This document shows, piece after piece, positions 1-11,500 of a DNA stretch of 64,000 bases; the first letter of the stretch is position 1; every line of letters begins with the position of its first letter. The notes under the pieces are model-generated. The model was given only the letters and a program-made list of their open reading frames with translations, was not told where the DNA came from and searched no databases. The DNA comes from Gavia stellata (lineage: Eukaryota > Chordata > Aves > Gaviiformes > Gaviidae): the NCBI RefSeq assembly GCF_030936135.1, contig NC_082603.1, forward strand, positions 35,754,329-35,818,328, in the 5' to 3' direction. A program made the translations under genes and the position numbers.

Positions 1-187
1 ATAATATCACGATCAGCAACTGTATAATTAGAGCGTCATTGCTTCTACGTACGTCACCGATGCAATGGTAATTGCAGACCTGAGTTATTGCACAAGTAGG
101 AACTTAAGGTGTTACAGACTTTGGGGTTTCCAATGTGGACAACAATCTTGATATAAATATTCAGTTATACTGCTTGGAGCTAAGCCA

Positions 188-193
188 TTTATT
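188..193 (-). terminator. Candidate poly(A) signal AATAAA
   Basis: Canonical hexamer on the minus strand about 3.2 kb after the stop, with TTGTTGTCC about 45 bases downstream. It is the most distal one visible, and further signals may lie beyond the window edge. Confidence 0.4.
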
Positions 194-469
194 TTTCACG
201 TTCGAAATGTGGGAATAAATATAATAATATTTGCCCGACAGATATGAACAGTATGGGTTAATCCTTTGAAGAAGCATAGAACACATACCTTCAAACAGTT
301 GCCTAAAGCAAGTACACCCCACAACTCAAAGGGTCGGTAGATTCTGTAAAACGTTGTGTTCAATTTGCAGCAGTCTGCACCGTCCCTTTTGGAAGAACAT
401 CCCAATAAGTCCCAATCTGTACAATTACCAGTTTACCGCATGGAACAGATTCACCAAGAACCAAGTTTC

Positions 470-475
470 TTTATT
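470..475 (-). terminator. Candidate poly(A) signal AATAAA
   Basis: Canonical hexamer on the minus strand about 2.9 kb after the stop, followed by TTGGTTCTTGGTG, a plausible GU-rich downstream element. Confidence 0.4.
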
Positions 476-684
476 TGATCAACACCGCCTACAGCTCCAA
501 TCCTGCAAAAATTAAGGTCGTTTGACTCTACGTACTATGTCTGTTGAATTAACCGGTGCATAAAGTTAAGCACGGCTGTATCTCTTTGTAGGACTGGAGG
601 GCTGAGAGGGCAGAGTCTCATAAGCAGCCTTCAGGAGACTAACCCTACAGACACCGAGGGCACACGGCAGCGTGTGCGCAGTCC

Positions 685-701
685 CGGCACGCCTCGTGCC
701 G
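685..701 (-). other. GC-rich stem-loop in the 3' UTR
   Basis: CGGCACG and CGTGCCG form a perfect 7-bp stem around a 3-base loop, inside a short GC-rich pocket (about 650-715) of an otherwise AT-rich UTR. Function unknown. Confidence 0.5.
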
Positions 702-708
702 CGCTTTG

Positions 709-730
709 CACACACGCACACACACACACA
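709..730. repeat. (CA)n microsatellite
   Basis: Eleven CA units with one CG interruption. In the NEGR1 transcript it reads as a UG repeat within the putative 3' UTR, next to a GC-rich stem-loop at 685-701. Confidence 0.9.
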
Positions 731-818
731 TGTCCACTGCTGAACACGCAGGTCTGACTGATATTTAAATACCTATTTCATCTAAGGAAATGCCATCGGC
801 ACCTAGATATGTTTGCGG

Positions 819-835
819 TTTTTTTTTTTTTTTTT
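819..835. repeat. Oligo-T tract (T17; A17 in the NEGR1 transcript)
   Basis: Seventeen consecutive T on the plus strand, hence A17 in NEGR1 RNA. No AATAAA lies just upstream in the transcript direction, so this is not itself a cleavage site but could capture oligo-dT primers. Confidence 0.9.
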
Positions 836-1459
836 CCCTTTTTCGACTTGACAATAATTATGTCCCCCCAAATCTAAGTGAAAATTCAGAGATGGGACTG
901 AGTATCTTGTCCATGTTATCCAGTGGCTCTACCTGGTACGAATGCAAACAGTCTTAATTTTTTTGTTGTTGTAGTATTTAATAAAGCTGCTGTTCATTCT
1001 ATTCTGTTGCTGGAAGTATCAGGTTCCAGATATCAGGAATCACTGAAGTGAAATATATCATCGAAATACATAATTTGATCCAGCCACAGTATAGAAGCAT
1101 CTCCCAGTTTCATGTGAGACGAGGCATATGAGTTGGGCTCTGCGTATCCTTTTTTCCTTCTTCATAAAACTGTACTGACATGATACTTTCGGCAGCACCA
1201 CTGTTTCTAGCGAATGGATTCTAACATATAGCACTTTAAAGCTGCAATACAAGAGAGATCAGAATATCAGGACTGGGTATAGCATAATTTGTATTGGGTT
1301 TATACTACTTCCTTAAAGAATGAATTTTGTCATGTTATTCAAGGTTTTAAAAAATGCCACATTTCTGAAAATAGTAACTGCTTAGCACACGGCTGTAAAT
1401 AATACGATCGGAATAGTACGATCTGTCACTGAACATACAAGCAGAGTGACCCAGGACAT

Positions 1460-1465
1460 TTTATT
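1460..1465 (-). terminator. Candidate poly(A) signal AATAAA
   Basis: Canonical AATAAA on the minus strand about 1.9 kb after the NEGR1 stop. A moderately GU-containing stretch follows downstream (around 1425-1445). Use is unproven. Confidence 0.4.
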
Positions 1466-2165
1466 GCCATATTTTGGGATCAACATATTTCTGTTTATAC
1501 CCTTTATCAGTAAGGACAACAGATTCACTGCATATTCTGTCTACAGGTGAGCATGGGATAGTATGTATTGAGACTAGCGAAACTCAGAGTCTGCCTTTTC
1601 AAAAACTGGAGTATCTGTGAACTGGATTTGGAACTGCTGAGTGCTCATCTGGTATTGCTTGCTACAAAAACCTATCGTTAGGAGAAAAAACGTTGTAGTA
1701 TTATAATTGTGTCGCCTACTGGAGTTCATATACAAAACAGGGGAATAATAACGTCGATAATGGTTTTCTTATTCTTGTCATCAATAGTGTTCCGTAAGCA
1801 AGTCAAGATCTGTTGGGGTCACCAGGGGATCTTGCATTCAAGGGCTGTTGGCCATAGTCATGTCCCAGCAGTTTACGCAGATGGCATTTTTAAATTCAGC
1901 CGTAAACTGTGAGCAACGTTTTGTGTTAATGCTGTCCGGGGCTGTTTAAAAAAAGTTAGTAGCATTATATGCTATTTTGAAACTTGATCCTTCACGGAGT
2001 GAAATGAGAGTGTTATCTTGATAGACTGCAGTACTAGGAAATCGTGAATGAGGACTTAACTGCTGTGGTAAGATATTAGTACATCGGTAATGAAGTTCTG
2101 TCTGTAAAGATGATTCTATCATGAACGGCAACATGCACTTCAGTACAGTTATTGGAGTAACCTCG

Positions 2166-2213
2166 TTTTAATATATATATGTATTTTATATATATATATG
2201 TATATATATAAAA
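2166..2213. repeat. AT-alternating simple repeat
   Basis: Alternating TA with GT interruptions, in the putative 3' UTR. It can pair with itself. No further function is suggested by the sequence. Confidence 0.85.
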
Positions 2214-2738
2214 TTCTGCTTGATACTTCATGTATTTTCAGATATCTAATATTTAAAAGCATCCTTTATCATTGCTAAATTAGCCAAACCAGTACAAAAT
2301 TAAGTGCAAGAAAAATACCAATTCACATAGTTTTTGCCAGTAATACAAAAGGGACTATTCAGCTTCTCACATTTACAGCCATTTAGGAGTTTTGATTTAG
2401 AATGACTAAGGGAAACGTTTCTACATTCAAACGATGTCTCAAAAGAATTTGCGTTCTGTTTTGTAATGGGAAACCTAGTTTTTACAGAGATCGCCTACTG
2501 CTTAGTCGTGGTAGATGGAAAACATAAGAAGGAGTTGGTGCTATCCTTGCCTGATTGCCTAAAAACGTTAAGTCTGAAGCAGTTTGATGACCCCCCGGAG
2601 ATGGGAGAGGAGGTTTTCCTTTTAGCCAATAGCACCTTTGTCCTCAGCTGGAGATTTGTTATGCTCAAAAGGATGCTTTAGCATTTCCCAAACACATTCC
2701 AGATTTGTTGGAGAGGAAGAGGAAAGTAGTGTTTCATG

Positions 2739-2745
2739 AAGGCAC
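2739..2745 (-). promoter_or_regulatory. Candidate miR-124 7-mer site in the 3' UTR
   Basis: Minus strand reads GTGCCTT, complementary to positions 2-8 of the neuronal microRNA miR-124. The next base is C rather than A, so it is a 7mer-m8 site. One such match in 3 kb could be chance. Confidence 0.3.
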
Positions 2746-3218
2746 ACCCATGCTGAATTTGCAGGAAAAAGGAAAGAAACAGAAAGCAGTACTGCACAAT
2801 GCAGTTATAATACAATGCTCATTCTTGAAACCTGAATATCATGCTAGAAGAAAGTCTAGATATGTGTAATATTTTGAAGAAATATTTTGAAGGCAATATA
2901 ATTTGATTTTTTTTATCAAAAAAGAAAAAATGTTTCTGTGTAAATGTAGATAGAATGCTATTTAAGAAGGGAACTGAATATTTGTATTGCAGCCTTAAAG
3001 AAGCACATTTTTACTGCAATATTTTTTTTTTTGTAAACTACGGTCTGCAACTCAGCAGACCATGACTGAATGCTTTTGAAAACTTGTAGATTACAAACAT
3101 GAAATCACAATTAATATCCTCTAAAAGTAATTTCAGAGCTTTCACGTCTTAAAAAAGGACAATGTGTACTGCTTCACAAGGTAATGCAGCTAATCAAAAA
3201 AAAGGAGTAGAATTAAAG

Positions 3219-3226
3219 TATTTACA
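3219..3226 (-). promoter_or_regulatory. Candidate Pumilio response element in the 3' UTR
   Basis: Minus strand reads TGTAAATA, an exact match to the PUM1/PUM2 consensus UGUANAUA, about 146 bases after the stop codon. Pumilio proteins repress and destabilise mRNAs, including many neuronal ones. Binding here is inferred from the motif only. Confidence 0.45.
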
Positions 3227-3371
3227 TAATGAGCAATTCTACAGAAGGCGATCATCCCCATGTAAGCACTGCTGATTATATCCCACGCTGCTTTTAACAA
3301 ACTCTACCAGATTGGATCCAGTCATCAGCACTTTCAGAGAATCCTTAAAAGCCTTTTATGGGTCTTTACAC

Positions 3372-3496
3372 TTAGTGCAGAATGATGTTCTTCAGGTAGA
3401 ATATGCTGGTGAGGGAGGACAGTGTCAACACAAGGTACCAGCAGGAGAAGAGGACTTCGGCGTCACCGGTGATCCCGTACTGGGCTGTACTGGGAG
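3372..3496 (-). CDS. NEGR1: NEGR1 last coding exon, GPI-anchor signal and stop
   Basis: Terminal coding exon of the same gene. Its first two bases (CT) complete the proline codon begun at the end of exon 6. Forty codons and a TAA stop (3372-3374) follow. The peptide begins PSTAQYGITGDAEV, continues through a hydrophobic stretch containing LFSCWYLVLTLSSLTSIFYL, and ends KNIILH. A short small-residue segment (GITGDA) before a hydrophobic tail at the extreme C terminus is the layout of a GPI-attachment signal, cleaved in the endoplasmic reticulum when the anchor is added. In human NEGR1 the anchored residue is a glycine in this segment. Compared with my memory of the human protein the tail is nearly identical, with differences around GDAEV and at the last residues. 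The exon start is set by a strong CAG acceptor and by reading-frame continuity with exon 6. Confidence 0.95.
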
Positions 3497-3519
3497 CTGC
3501 AAAGAGAAGAAAAAGAGGT
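3497..3519 (-). promoter_or_regulatory. NEGR1: Splice acceptor of the last NEGR1 exon
   Basis: On the minus strand a continuous pyrimidine tract (CTCTTTTTCTTCTCTTTGCAG) runs into the exon. A TTAAC at 3518-3522 fits the loose vertebrate branch-point pattern, placing its adenosine about 22 bases from the splice site. The AG is at 3497-3498. Confidence 0.9.
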
Positions 3520-6500
3520 TAAGTGAAAATTTCCACTCTTAGACCCCCACATTCTTCGTGTTCATTAGTTCTTCTAAGGTAACTATTAGGGCAGCAAGAG
3601 CATCCTTCTGAAGACCAGAGAAAATGCTGCAAAGGTAGCCAAGCCCTCCTGCTACGGAGGGCTATGTTCGCTCAGCAAACATCACTTTTTGTTTTAAAGA
3701 GGCTAAATCATTATTAAGGCAAGCATTTAAAAATGTGAGTGCTTAACATCAGATGAGCGCTTCATGTTTAAACAGCTGAATAATTTATCTGTTTTTAAGT
3801 TACTGAGCATTAAGATCTCCACTGAAATCAATGAGAAGTGAATATTTTTAGCTCTGTTGGAAAACAACTCATTTTCTGCCTAACTTTAGGAGCCAAAGTT
3901 TGACAATTTTGCTTAGCCAAAGAGATTCATATTTACTTTCAGTCTCTTTGAAGAAATTGTATTTACTTGCTTTAATACAAAGCCTTCTCAAATTCCTAAG
4001 TAAATATTACAGTAAGTGCATGCAAAAAAGAATTAAAATAGAAGAAAACAGTGTCGAGAAACAAGTGAGGAGACAATCATTTGCAGCAGCTGTGAGCATC
4101 TGCTGGCTATCCTGCCTGCGGCGCGGGAACAGACCCGGGCAGAAACCGACGATTTTGTTCTCGAAAAGCCCCAGGCAGGAGGAAGGAAAAGGACCTGTTA
4201 CCTCACCCTGCACTGCGCCGAAGCTATCAGGATGATTCTATGGGGATGTTCGGCTGCTAAATAAGCACTGTAGGCTCACTTTGGCCTGCAGATTTCTGTA
4301 CAAAATTTCTCTCAAATCGAATATTTTTCTTCTATATGATGCACAAAACCCCGACCTCTTACAGACGTACACAGCATCCTGTGCTCTTTAGTTGAACACT
4401 GGTATCAAAGGTTTTGCTTTCCAGACTATATGAATACAATATAGATTATTCTAAAACGTAATGTCCGTGCAAGTCTTGTATCGAGTGCCATTTCTACAAG
4501 CAGGCGCCGCTTATGTTAATGGCACTTTATTTAGATACAAGTTGCAGAATTTGCTTTTTTGACTAGACTGACCCAATGTCTCCCAGAAACATGGATGGAG
4601 ATCAGCTGGTGGGTGCTGAGCAAGACTGAGCCAGCCTGGTGCCCATGTCCTGGTGCTCAAGGCCTTTTCCTTGCAGAGGACAGAGGTGTCAGAAAAGCAG
4701 GAGGAAAACGGAAATTTCCAAGCTCATTCCTGATGACCCATCTTGAGTGAGCTCGGGATGCTCAAAGCCAAAGGCTTGGCTGCAAAACGGAGAAACCACT
4801 AACGTGTTTCACGAAAAACATGAGCCATGTGTGGACAAAGAGAAGAGGTCGCCTCGGAGCCCAGGGCTGGTGGGGCCTTGGATACCATGTGGAGGATTCT
4901 GCCCCTCCTACAGGATGTCTCCTTTCACCCCGTTACATTGCTGTCCCGAGATGTCCTCAAGGCACTGGGCTATCTGGACCAAGAACACCACGAGATGGTC
5001 TGAAGAGGAGACTTCAGCCAACAGCTCTACTCTGCAGGTACATGGGAGGCGGCTACACAGAACAGGTACCAACGGTGGAGAAGACAGTTTCCCTGGGGCC
5101 AAGCCAAAGCTTGTTCCACCACCTTGCCCAGGAGCAAGGCACCTCCGACAGCACCGCTGCCCCTCGCCAGTGCTAAGTCCACCTCTGGAGTGGACTTACA
5201 CCTTTGTAGTAAGCAAACTTCAGCAAATCCTCATGCGCTTCCCTTTTGGGCAGAGAAGAGGAGGAGAAATAAAGCATCCCTGATGGCGGACATGAGCCGT
5301 GCTGCTGGCGTGTCCAGGAGGGCTGCATGGTGCGGGCAGGATGGAGCCCAGGGAGGAGAGCAGGACCTCGCTTGGCGGCGTGTGCAGGGAGGAGCCGTGC
5401 TTTTGCAGAATGCAGTCTCCTAAATTTCAAGTCTTGTTCACTCTGATCACTAAAACATAAACATCCCTTTGCTTTCTATACAGAAATCTGAGCTATGTGC
5501 TACCGGGTCCATTTTCAATGTATGACATTTTATTAGGCGCAGAGTATGTGATAAAACCAAAAATCATTCATTTCCCCTCGCCATGCAGAAAGGTTCAGGT
5601 AATAAAAAAATATTACAAGACGAAGCTTGATTTTGAAGCTTAGTTTAGTGACTTATAACCATGACAAACTGCAGGACAGGGCGCTGTCTTCCCATTAGAA
5701 AGGAACTTTCTGTGATAAGTCAGTATGACAAATCAACATTTAATTTATTACAAAAACCAGGCTCGCAAGCTGAAGCATAGCATAGGTGGTATTTCATTTT
5801 ATCATATTAAAAGAGTTTCCCCAACGTAAAGATAATTTGAACTACGGTGGTTATAAAAGCGAGTGGAAAATTATGTAAATCTGATTTCCTGCATATGAAC
5901 CAGTACTATCTTTCTAAAGCTTATTAAATCATATCTGGATTGTTTCAGCACAAAGGTACTAGGTGAATTAATGGGGGAAAAACACATAGACTTGGGTAGA
6001 TAAGAGGAAAGAGTTATGGTTCCCAAAGCTGGCTAACCAGAATTTGATGTGAAAGAAGCCTGAAGGAGAAGCAAATCTGGACCCGTTTTAAGTGACTGGA
6101 CTTTGCTGGGTTTGAATAAACTGCCCCGAGGGCTGAGTTCACGTGGCACAGGGATGCCAAATGAGTGCAGGGGCTGGTTTTGCAGATCCATGAGCCATAT
6201 CTTAGCCCTGTTCAACCCCACCCTGCCCCACACCTCACCTCCACTGGGGAGCTAGGGTGTCAATGCTATGGCTGGGTCTGACAAACAAGATTTCACTTCA
6301 AAAAACCATTTAATAAGCTCTCTGAGTTTCTTTGAACCTGTCTTTGGCGTTACAATAAAGAATGAAATCCAGCGGTGCTGCGTGGCTTCCAGGTTCACGG
6401 GGACTGATGCTCTGAAAGGCTTAAGCTGAAATTTAAAATTATTCTCCAGCCCCCCTAATACCTCTTGCATTTCCTCAGATTCCTTTCAAGAGGGAAAACT

Positions 6501-6819
6501 GGTGCAAGCCTGCTGGAATTAGGGTCCGCTGATTAGTACCTGCTGGGTACAGCTTCACTTACTGAGACCTGCAGCGACATTTGCTATCTAAAACCAAAAT
6601 CAACCTGGAGCTATTCACATTTGTGTCCCCATGGCCCCAAGAGTCCCCCCGAACAAAGACATTGCTGTCATTGTGGAAATGTCCCCAAAATCCATGGTGT
6701 GCCACCAGGCAAACGGATCAGAAACTGGCTTTAAAGGGCTTTTTTTGGAACTGCATACTGCAGGTTTAAAAAGCCAGGCTATTTTAATTCAAACTGGAAC
6801 CAGTAGCTGGAAAACATTT
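3520..6819. other. Intron 6, 3'-most segment
   Basis: Non-coding apart from the splice signals at its low end. About 4559-5430 is GC-richer and carries overlapping open frames on both strands, one of 178 codons, with no recognised domain and no splice or start context that would support a gene. It includes a 9-bp stem hairpin at 5174-5198 (TAAGTCCAC with GTGGACTTA). The rest is AT-rich unique sequence. Confidence 0.6.
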
Positions 6820-6892
6820 CACAGAATCACGGAATCACAGAATCACTACGGTTGGAAAAGACCTGTAAGATCACCAAGTCCAACCACCAACC
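6820..6892 (-). mobile_element. CR1 LINE 3'-end fragment
   Basis: Starts with tandem AGAATCAC units, the complement of the 8-bp tail repeat that ends CR1 elements, followed by ACGGTTGGAAAAGACCTG and AGTCCAACCACCAACC. Only the last 70 or so bases of the element are present, as usual for heavily 5'-truncated CR1 copies. Orientation is sense relative to NEGR1. It shares about 50 identical bases with the copy at 47106-47342, so both come from one subfamily. Confidence 0.92.
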
Positions 6893-8539
6893 ATTTGCTA
6901 TATGCCTGTGCAGGACCAGCAGTTCAGCACGGGCATCACGGTGCGCTTCTTCAATCCTTTAATTCATCCATTGGTGGGAAAAGCCTGACTGCTCTTCGGC
7001 TTGCTTTAATAGTCTCCTTTTATAATCAGCAGCCCGACTTAGAGCACCCTTTGGGCAGCTCGGCTGGCAGAAACGGGCAGGGCGCTGCCTGTGTGTTCAG
7101 CTGGGGAACAGCCGGTTGTCTCGGGTATGACGGATGGTGGCTTATTGATTGGGAAAGTCTTGCCAGATCATTGTGCCTCTTAACTTTAATTTGACTTCTG
7201 GAAATCTCCAAGTGTATCTAGCCTCCAAAGTGAATTTATAAGCAGCTGTCCCTCTCTCACTGTTAGCGGCAAGCGGGTTGCATCAATTACAAAGTCGTGG
7301 TAAGTCTATTGGATGGCATACAGTTTAAAATGTCGTGCTTGGCTCTTAAAAATTCTTGAAAATTAACAAGCTTCTGCAGTCCTTCTCTTTTTCACCTCAG
7401 TATTTTGATTAACTTTGCCTGTGGCTCCCTGAATGCTTTGCTGGCAAAAGAAAATTTTGTTCCTAAATATTAACAAAATTCTGTAGATCTTTTGTGGTGT
7501 TTTACAAACTGTAAAAAGCAAACAAACTTACTTTTCAAATTTAAAGATTCTTACTATGATCTGCTTAGTCATTAATCTAGAACGAATAGTAATTTTTTAT
7601 AAGTACTGAGTAGTCTTTGCTTTCATTATCATTGCTGCTTAACGCTAGGCAAGGTCCTTTTGTACTTGGACTGGTTAATTTTCATAGGGTTTTTTTGAAG
7701 GTTCGCTATGTCAGACTAAAACCCTTAGTTTAGGAATGAATGAAAAGGTTTAAATGTTTGACAATAGCATAAAACTCACAGCTGCTTTTTTTCCCCCCAC
7801 TAGGATCTTATCACTGAATGTCATTGTTTTATACAGACACACAGGCTTGCAGTCTTAATATTTGTAGAGCGAGATAATGGTGGAGGTATGTATGATTAGG
7901 TATTAAATAAAAGCACAAATTACTTGACTCCCTGATTACATCTGCAGCTATCCTAGGCATTTCCATCACACCAATCACCACCATTATAACGGAACACTCT
8001 GTTTATAAGTGTTTTTACAGCGTGTGAAGCTTCTGGTTCACGGAGAGGGGAAGGAGAACAGCGGCTGGCCCACAGAGAGGTATTTATCTGGCTAAAGATT
8101 CCCATCCAGAACAATGTCTTGGTAACTATCTGAAATAGAAACCAAGGTCAGACTGCTTGGCTCCCCTTGTGCTGATCTGGTGGTGCAAATTCAGTTCAGA
8201 GCCATGGTGGTGGTACCTTAAAAGACAGTGAATTTCCATCTAGCCAGAAGATTAACATGAGCTTGATGAAAAGTCTGATGTTCGAAATATAAAATGACCT
8301 AGGATGTAGAAGGTGCAATAACTTTAAAATATATCAGCTTCGGTCATTGAGGGATAATAATTTCCTTTCTTGCTAATGGATAAGTCCTTAAATTTTCCTC
8401 AGAGCCCGCCAAGCAGCGTCCTGCCTGGTAAGGCAGGGGCAGGGTATCGAGCCGAGCTGTGCACACGGCAGTGACGCTGAGGAGCTGCCAAGGGACCCGC
8501 TGGGCCCTGTGCGTGCCCTCTCCCAGAAGACGGCTCTTC

Positions 8540-8559
8540 CCCCGCGGATCTCCGCGGGG
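8540..8559. repeat. GC-rich inverted repeat
   Basis: CCCCGCGGA and TCCGCGGGG are perfect 9-bp arms around TC. It contains two SacII-type CCGCGG hexamers and lies in a CpG-containing islet. No role is evident. Confidence 0.7.
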
Positions 8560-11500
8560 AGCCCCGTGCTCCTTGGGATTTGCAGTCGCCACCTCCCCGC
8601 TGAGGGTAGCCCTCAATATAGACATACGGCAGTAGGTTCCAGAGACGGATTTTGTGTGCACGTGCTGCACCGTGTCCTCATAAGCGTTACCAGGTTTGTC
8701 TAATCCCCCTTAATACATTAAAATTATCAGTAGATCTGTGTCAGCCGTTGCTCTTGTTGCAGCAGGGACAGAGACACGTGGAGAAAGTTTCTGCTCTCGT
8801 TCCCCCCTTTGCTTTGTAACTCCCTGTGTTATTAGTTATGGACGTGTCTGTTTCCCACTTTTGATGAGACCGCATCTAGCATCGTTCCTGGGAATCATTT
8901 ACACGGTGTCAGTCCTGCGGAAGGAGAAACCCCTGCTAAGGTCGGGACTCGCCGTGCCCTCCACCGCCGTCGGAGCACGACCGCGGGCCGAGGTCCCTAT
9001 GTGCATGCCTCTGAAGTCCACGTGCCCTTATCAAGCTCTCCTTTTTTTCTAATTTAGAGATTATTCTACATAATCCTAATGTTTTATAAGAGTTAGCAGT
9101 TGTGAAAATATTTAAGCACGCTCTTAGCACAGATCGGATTATATTCAGACATCTCTCCTGGTGGCGAATGGAAAGGAACAAAGGAATATTATATCACTAA
9201 TTAATACAAGACATTAGGAAAAGTACTACGCTGAAACATGCAAACCAGCATTTCCTAACACCAAGGCCTGCATAACCAGAAATAATTATAAGCTTTAATG
9301 CTGATGTCTTGTAGACAAAGGCATGGACCTCTTTAGGTTGTCTGAATAAGCAAGGCTAATTCTGTTAAGTGGATTATGCAGAGAGATGTTAATAAGCTTT
9401 TCATTTAACTATACTCAGGTTAATGATTTATTATAGGAAAGCCTTAATAAACAGTTTTTTTGTGCAACATTTAAAATATACAGAGAAGGAAGGAATAAAC
9501 TAACTCAAGGTCAAAGCAGTAAGAAAAAAAGATGAAAAAGACTGGGCTGTCAAAAATGTTTTTTTAAAAGAAAAGATTGCAAGATAATGGGACTCTGAAG
9601 GCTCAGCTGAGTCCTACAGATAACATCTCTAAATATTGTTACACTTGATGTTAGTTGAGGATTTATGGCTTTGGAGGAGCGGGTCGACAGTCTATAAAAG
9701 ACTGAATTAGAAAGCAATGGTTTGTGATAGGAGAGGTAATCTGCTTGGAGAGGGCTAGAACAGGCTTACGAGTGTTTTGACCAAAGGAAAGTTTGTCAAG
9801 AAGAGAAGCCTCGCTCTGTGCCTCGGAGGCCAGGCGGGACTGGAGAAAGCTTGACCTTGGGAGAACAAAACCTTAAAATCTGGCATAAAAATGAATCCGC
9901 AAAGACACCGATTTGTTTAGTCTTATGCAAATGCAATCATCCCCAAGGCTAAGCGCCCGAGACAGGAAATTTACAGTGATGGAAAATTCACTAGTGAAGT
10001 TAAATAGATAAATCTGAACAAGGAGGCTCTTTTGAAGTGTGTGCCAGATGGAGACTTTGATTAAACAGAGCTTTGACCATGATAATAACACTTGGAAAAT
10101 GCTGATAATTTAAGTAATGTTGAAATGCATTTGGACCGTGTCTGTGGTAGCTGGGAGCTGGATGTGGTGACTCAGAGGTCCTCTCCAGTATGACGTTCCT
10201 CTGTTACTGGTATGAATCACTGAAATTCCTTTTAATGAGAGAGAAACGTACAGCACTGCCCAGGCCAACATCCCCAGAACACATTTGAAATGCAAAATGC
10301 TTATATTTTAAATAAAGGCATACATTTGCAAGAGATTATTTTCTAAGTGATGTACGGTCAAAATGTTTTGCTTACCCCATCAAAGAAAGTCAAGTGAAGA
10401 AATCAGTGAAGAGCTACGCAGCCCCGGCTTTCGGCAAAGTGAAACACATTTTGTGTGATGGCTTACAGGGCACTGAAAAACGTTTTTACTGAGTGTGACA
10501 AACTGTTAGACGAGGTAGCGCAATGCCACTGGACGTGCCCTCGCCTGTGCACAGTGCTCATTTGCCTCCCCAGTCCTTGCTAATTAAACCATAAGGACAA
10601 GGATTACGCTGGGAACAAGGGAGGAACGTGCTGGGGGACACTGCCTCCATATAGCATCATCTACATCAAATAAGTTAGTATAGGGAACAGCCAAATTTTG
10701 CTGTTAATGCCTGTGCAGCCGTTCTCTGGGTCGCGTGGGTGTAATTTTGGGTAGAATTTTGCTTTTGTATATTTTCTAGCCAGGAGTTGCTCAGCACTAC
10801 CGAGACCAATATATCTGAAAATCCGTGAGAAAGGAGACAGGAAAAACTGCAAAAGTTGTCCATGAGCTAACTCTGCCCGGACGGATTTATGCAACTTCTT
10901 CAGCTTATTGTAAGACAGAGCTGTAGAGGATATAGCCAAAAACTGCGAGGTTCTTAAAAGAGTGGCTTTGTCATTCTCCAAAATGTGAGTGGTGGCAGGA
11001 AGATTCGGAAGATGAGCCCCCCCAACAGACCGATGGAATTGGTAAGAGAGGGGTATTGTCATATCCTATTCCTTGGCATTCACACAAGGCTGCTGTGAGA
11101 TGCTGTAAAAGGAATGGCTTATGCTGATTTGTTTCTTATTTCTAATTTGAATGAATAATGCAGCATTTTTTGAACTTTAGAATAGGAATACAGAGAAGAA
11201 AAGATTATTGCTATAACTGCAGAAGCAAAACCCAACTATTTGTTGCACTAGAATACTAAAGCCTATATTTTAAACACTTGAGATGACAGACAGGCCATCA
11301 GCAATGTGTTAAAGTGAAATTATTATCCCTGTGTGTGTTTGCACGTATCTCTGTGTAAGCACAGGAAATAAGAAAGAAGCATTTCTTGTTTCAGTCATAG
11401 AGAACCCAGTTGTGATATGCTCTGTATCTAATTCAAAACTGGTTCTTTACACTGATTCTGACTGAGTTAAAATATAAAATATGATATTTACAGGACTAAA

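Larger units (their letters stand above)
1..3371 (-). other. NEGR1: NEGR1 3' untranslated region (proximal part, end not fixed)
   Basis: Sequence directly downstream of the NEGR1 stop codon in the transcript direction. No splice site or other gene interrupts it. Mammalian NEGR1 mRNAs carry a 3' UTR of several kilobases, so most or all of this stretch is probably exonic and the true end may lie beyond base 1. It is AT-rich except for a GC-rich pocket near 650-715. It contains a (CA)n repeat, an oligo-T tract, an AT-alternating repeat, a Pumilio-type site and three canonical poly(A) signals. The bases nearest the stop (about 2950-3371) look the least repetitive and are probably the best conserved. 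Which signal is used cannot be told from sequence. Confidence 0.7.

Noticed and set aside
4747..5283. 178-codon plus-strand open frame with overlapping frames on both strands
   Set aside because: Long frames on several strands at once reflect local GC-rich composition lacking stop codons. No motif was recognised.
10661..11062. 133-codon minus-strand open frame
   Set aside because: No similarity to any family I know, and no splice sites or start context to support a NEGR1 cassette exon.
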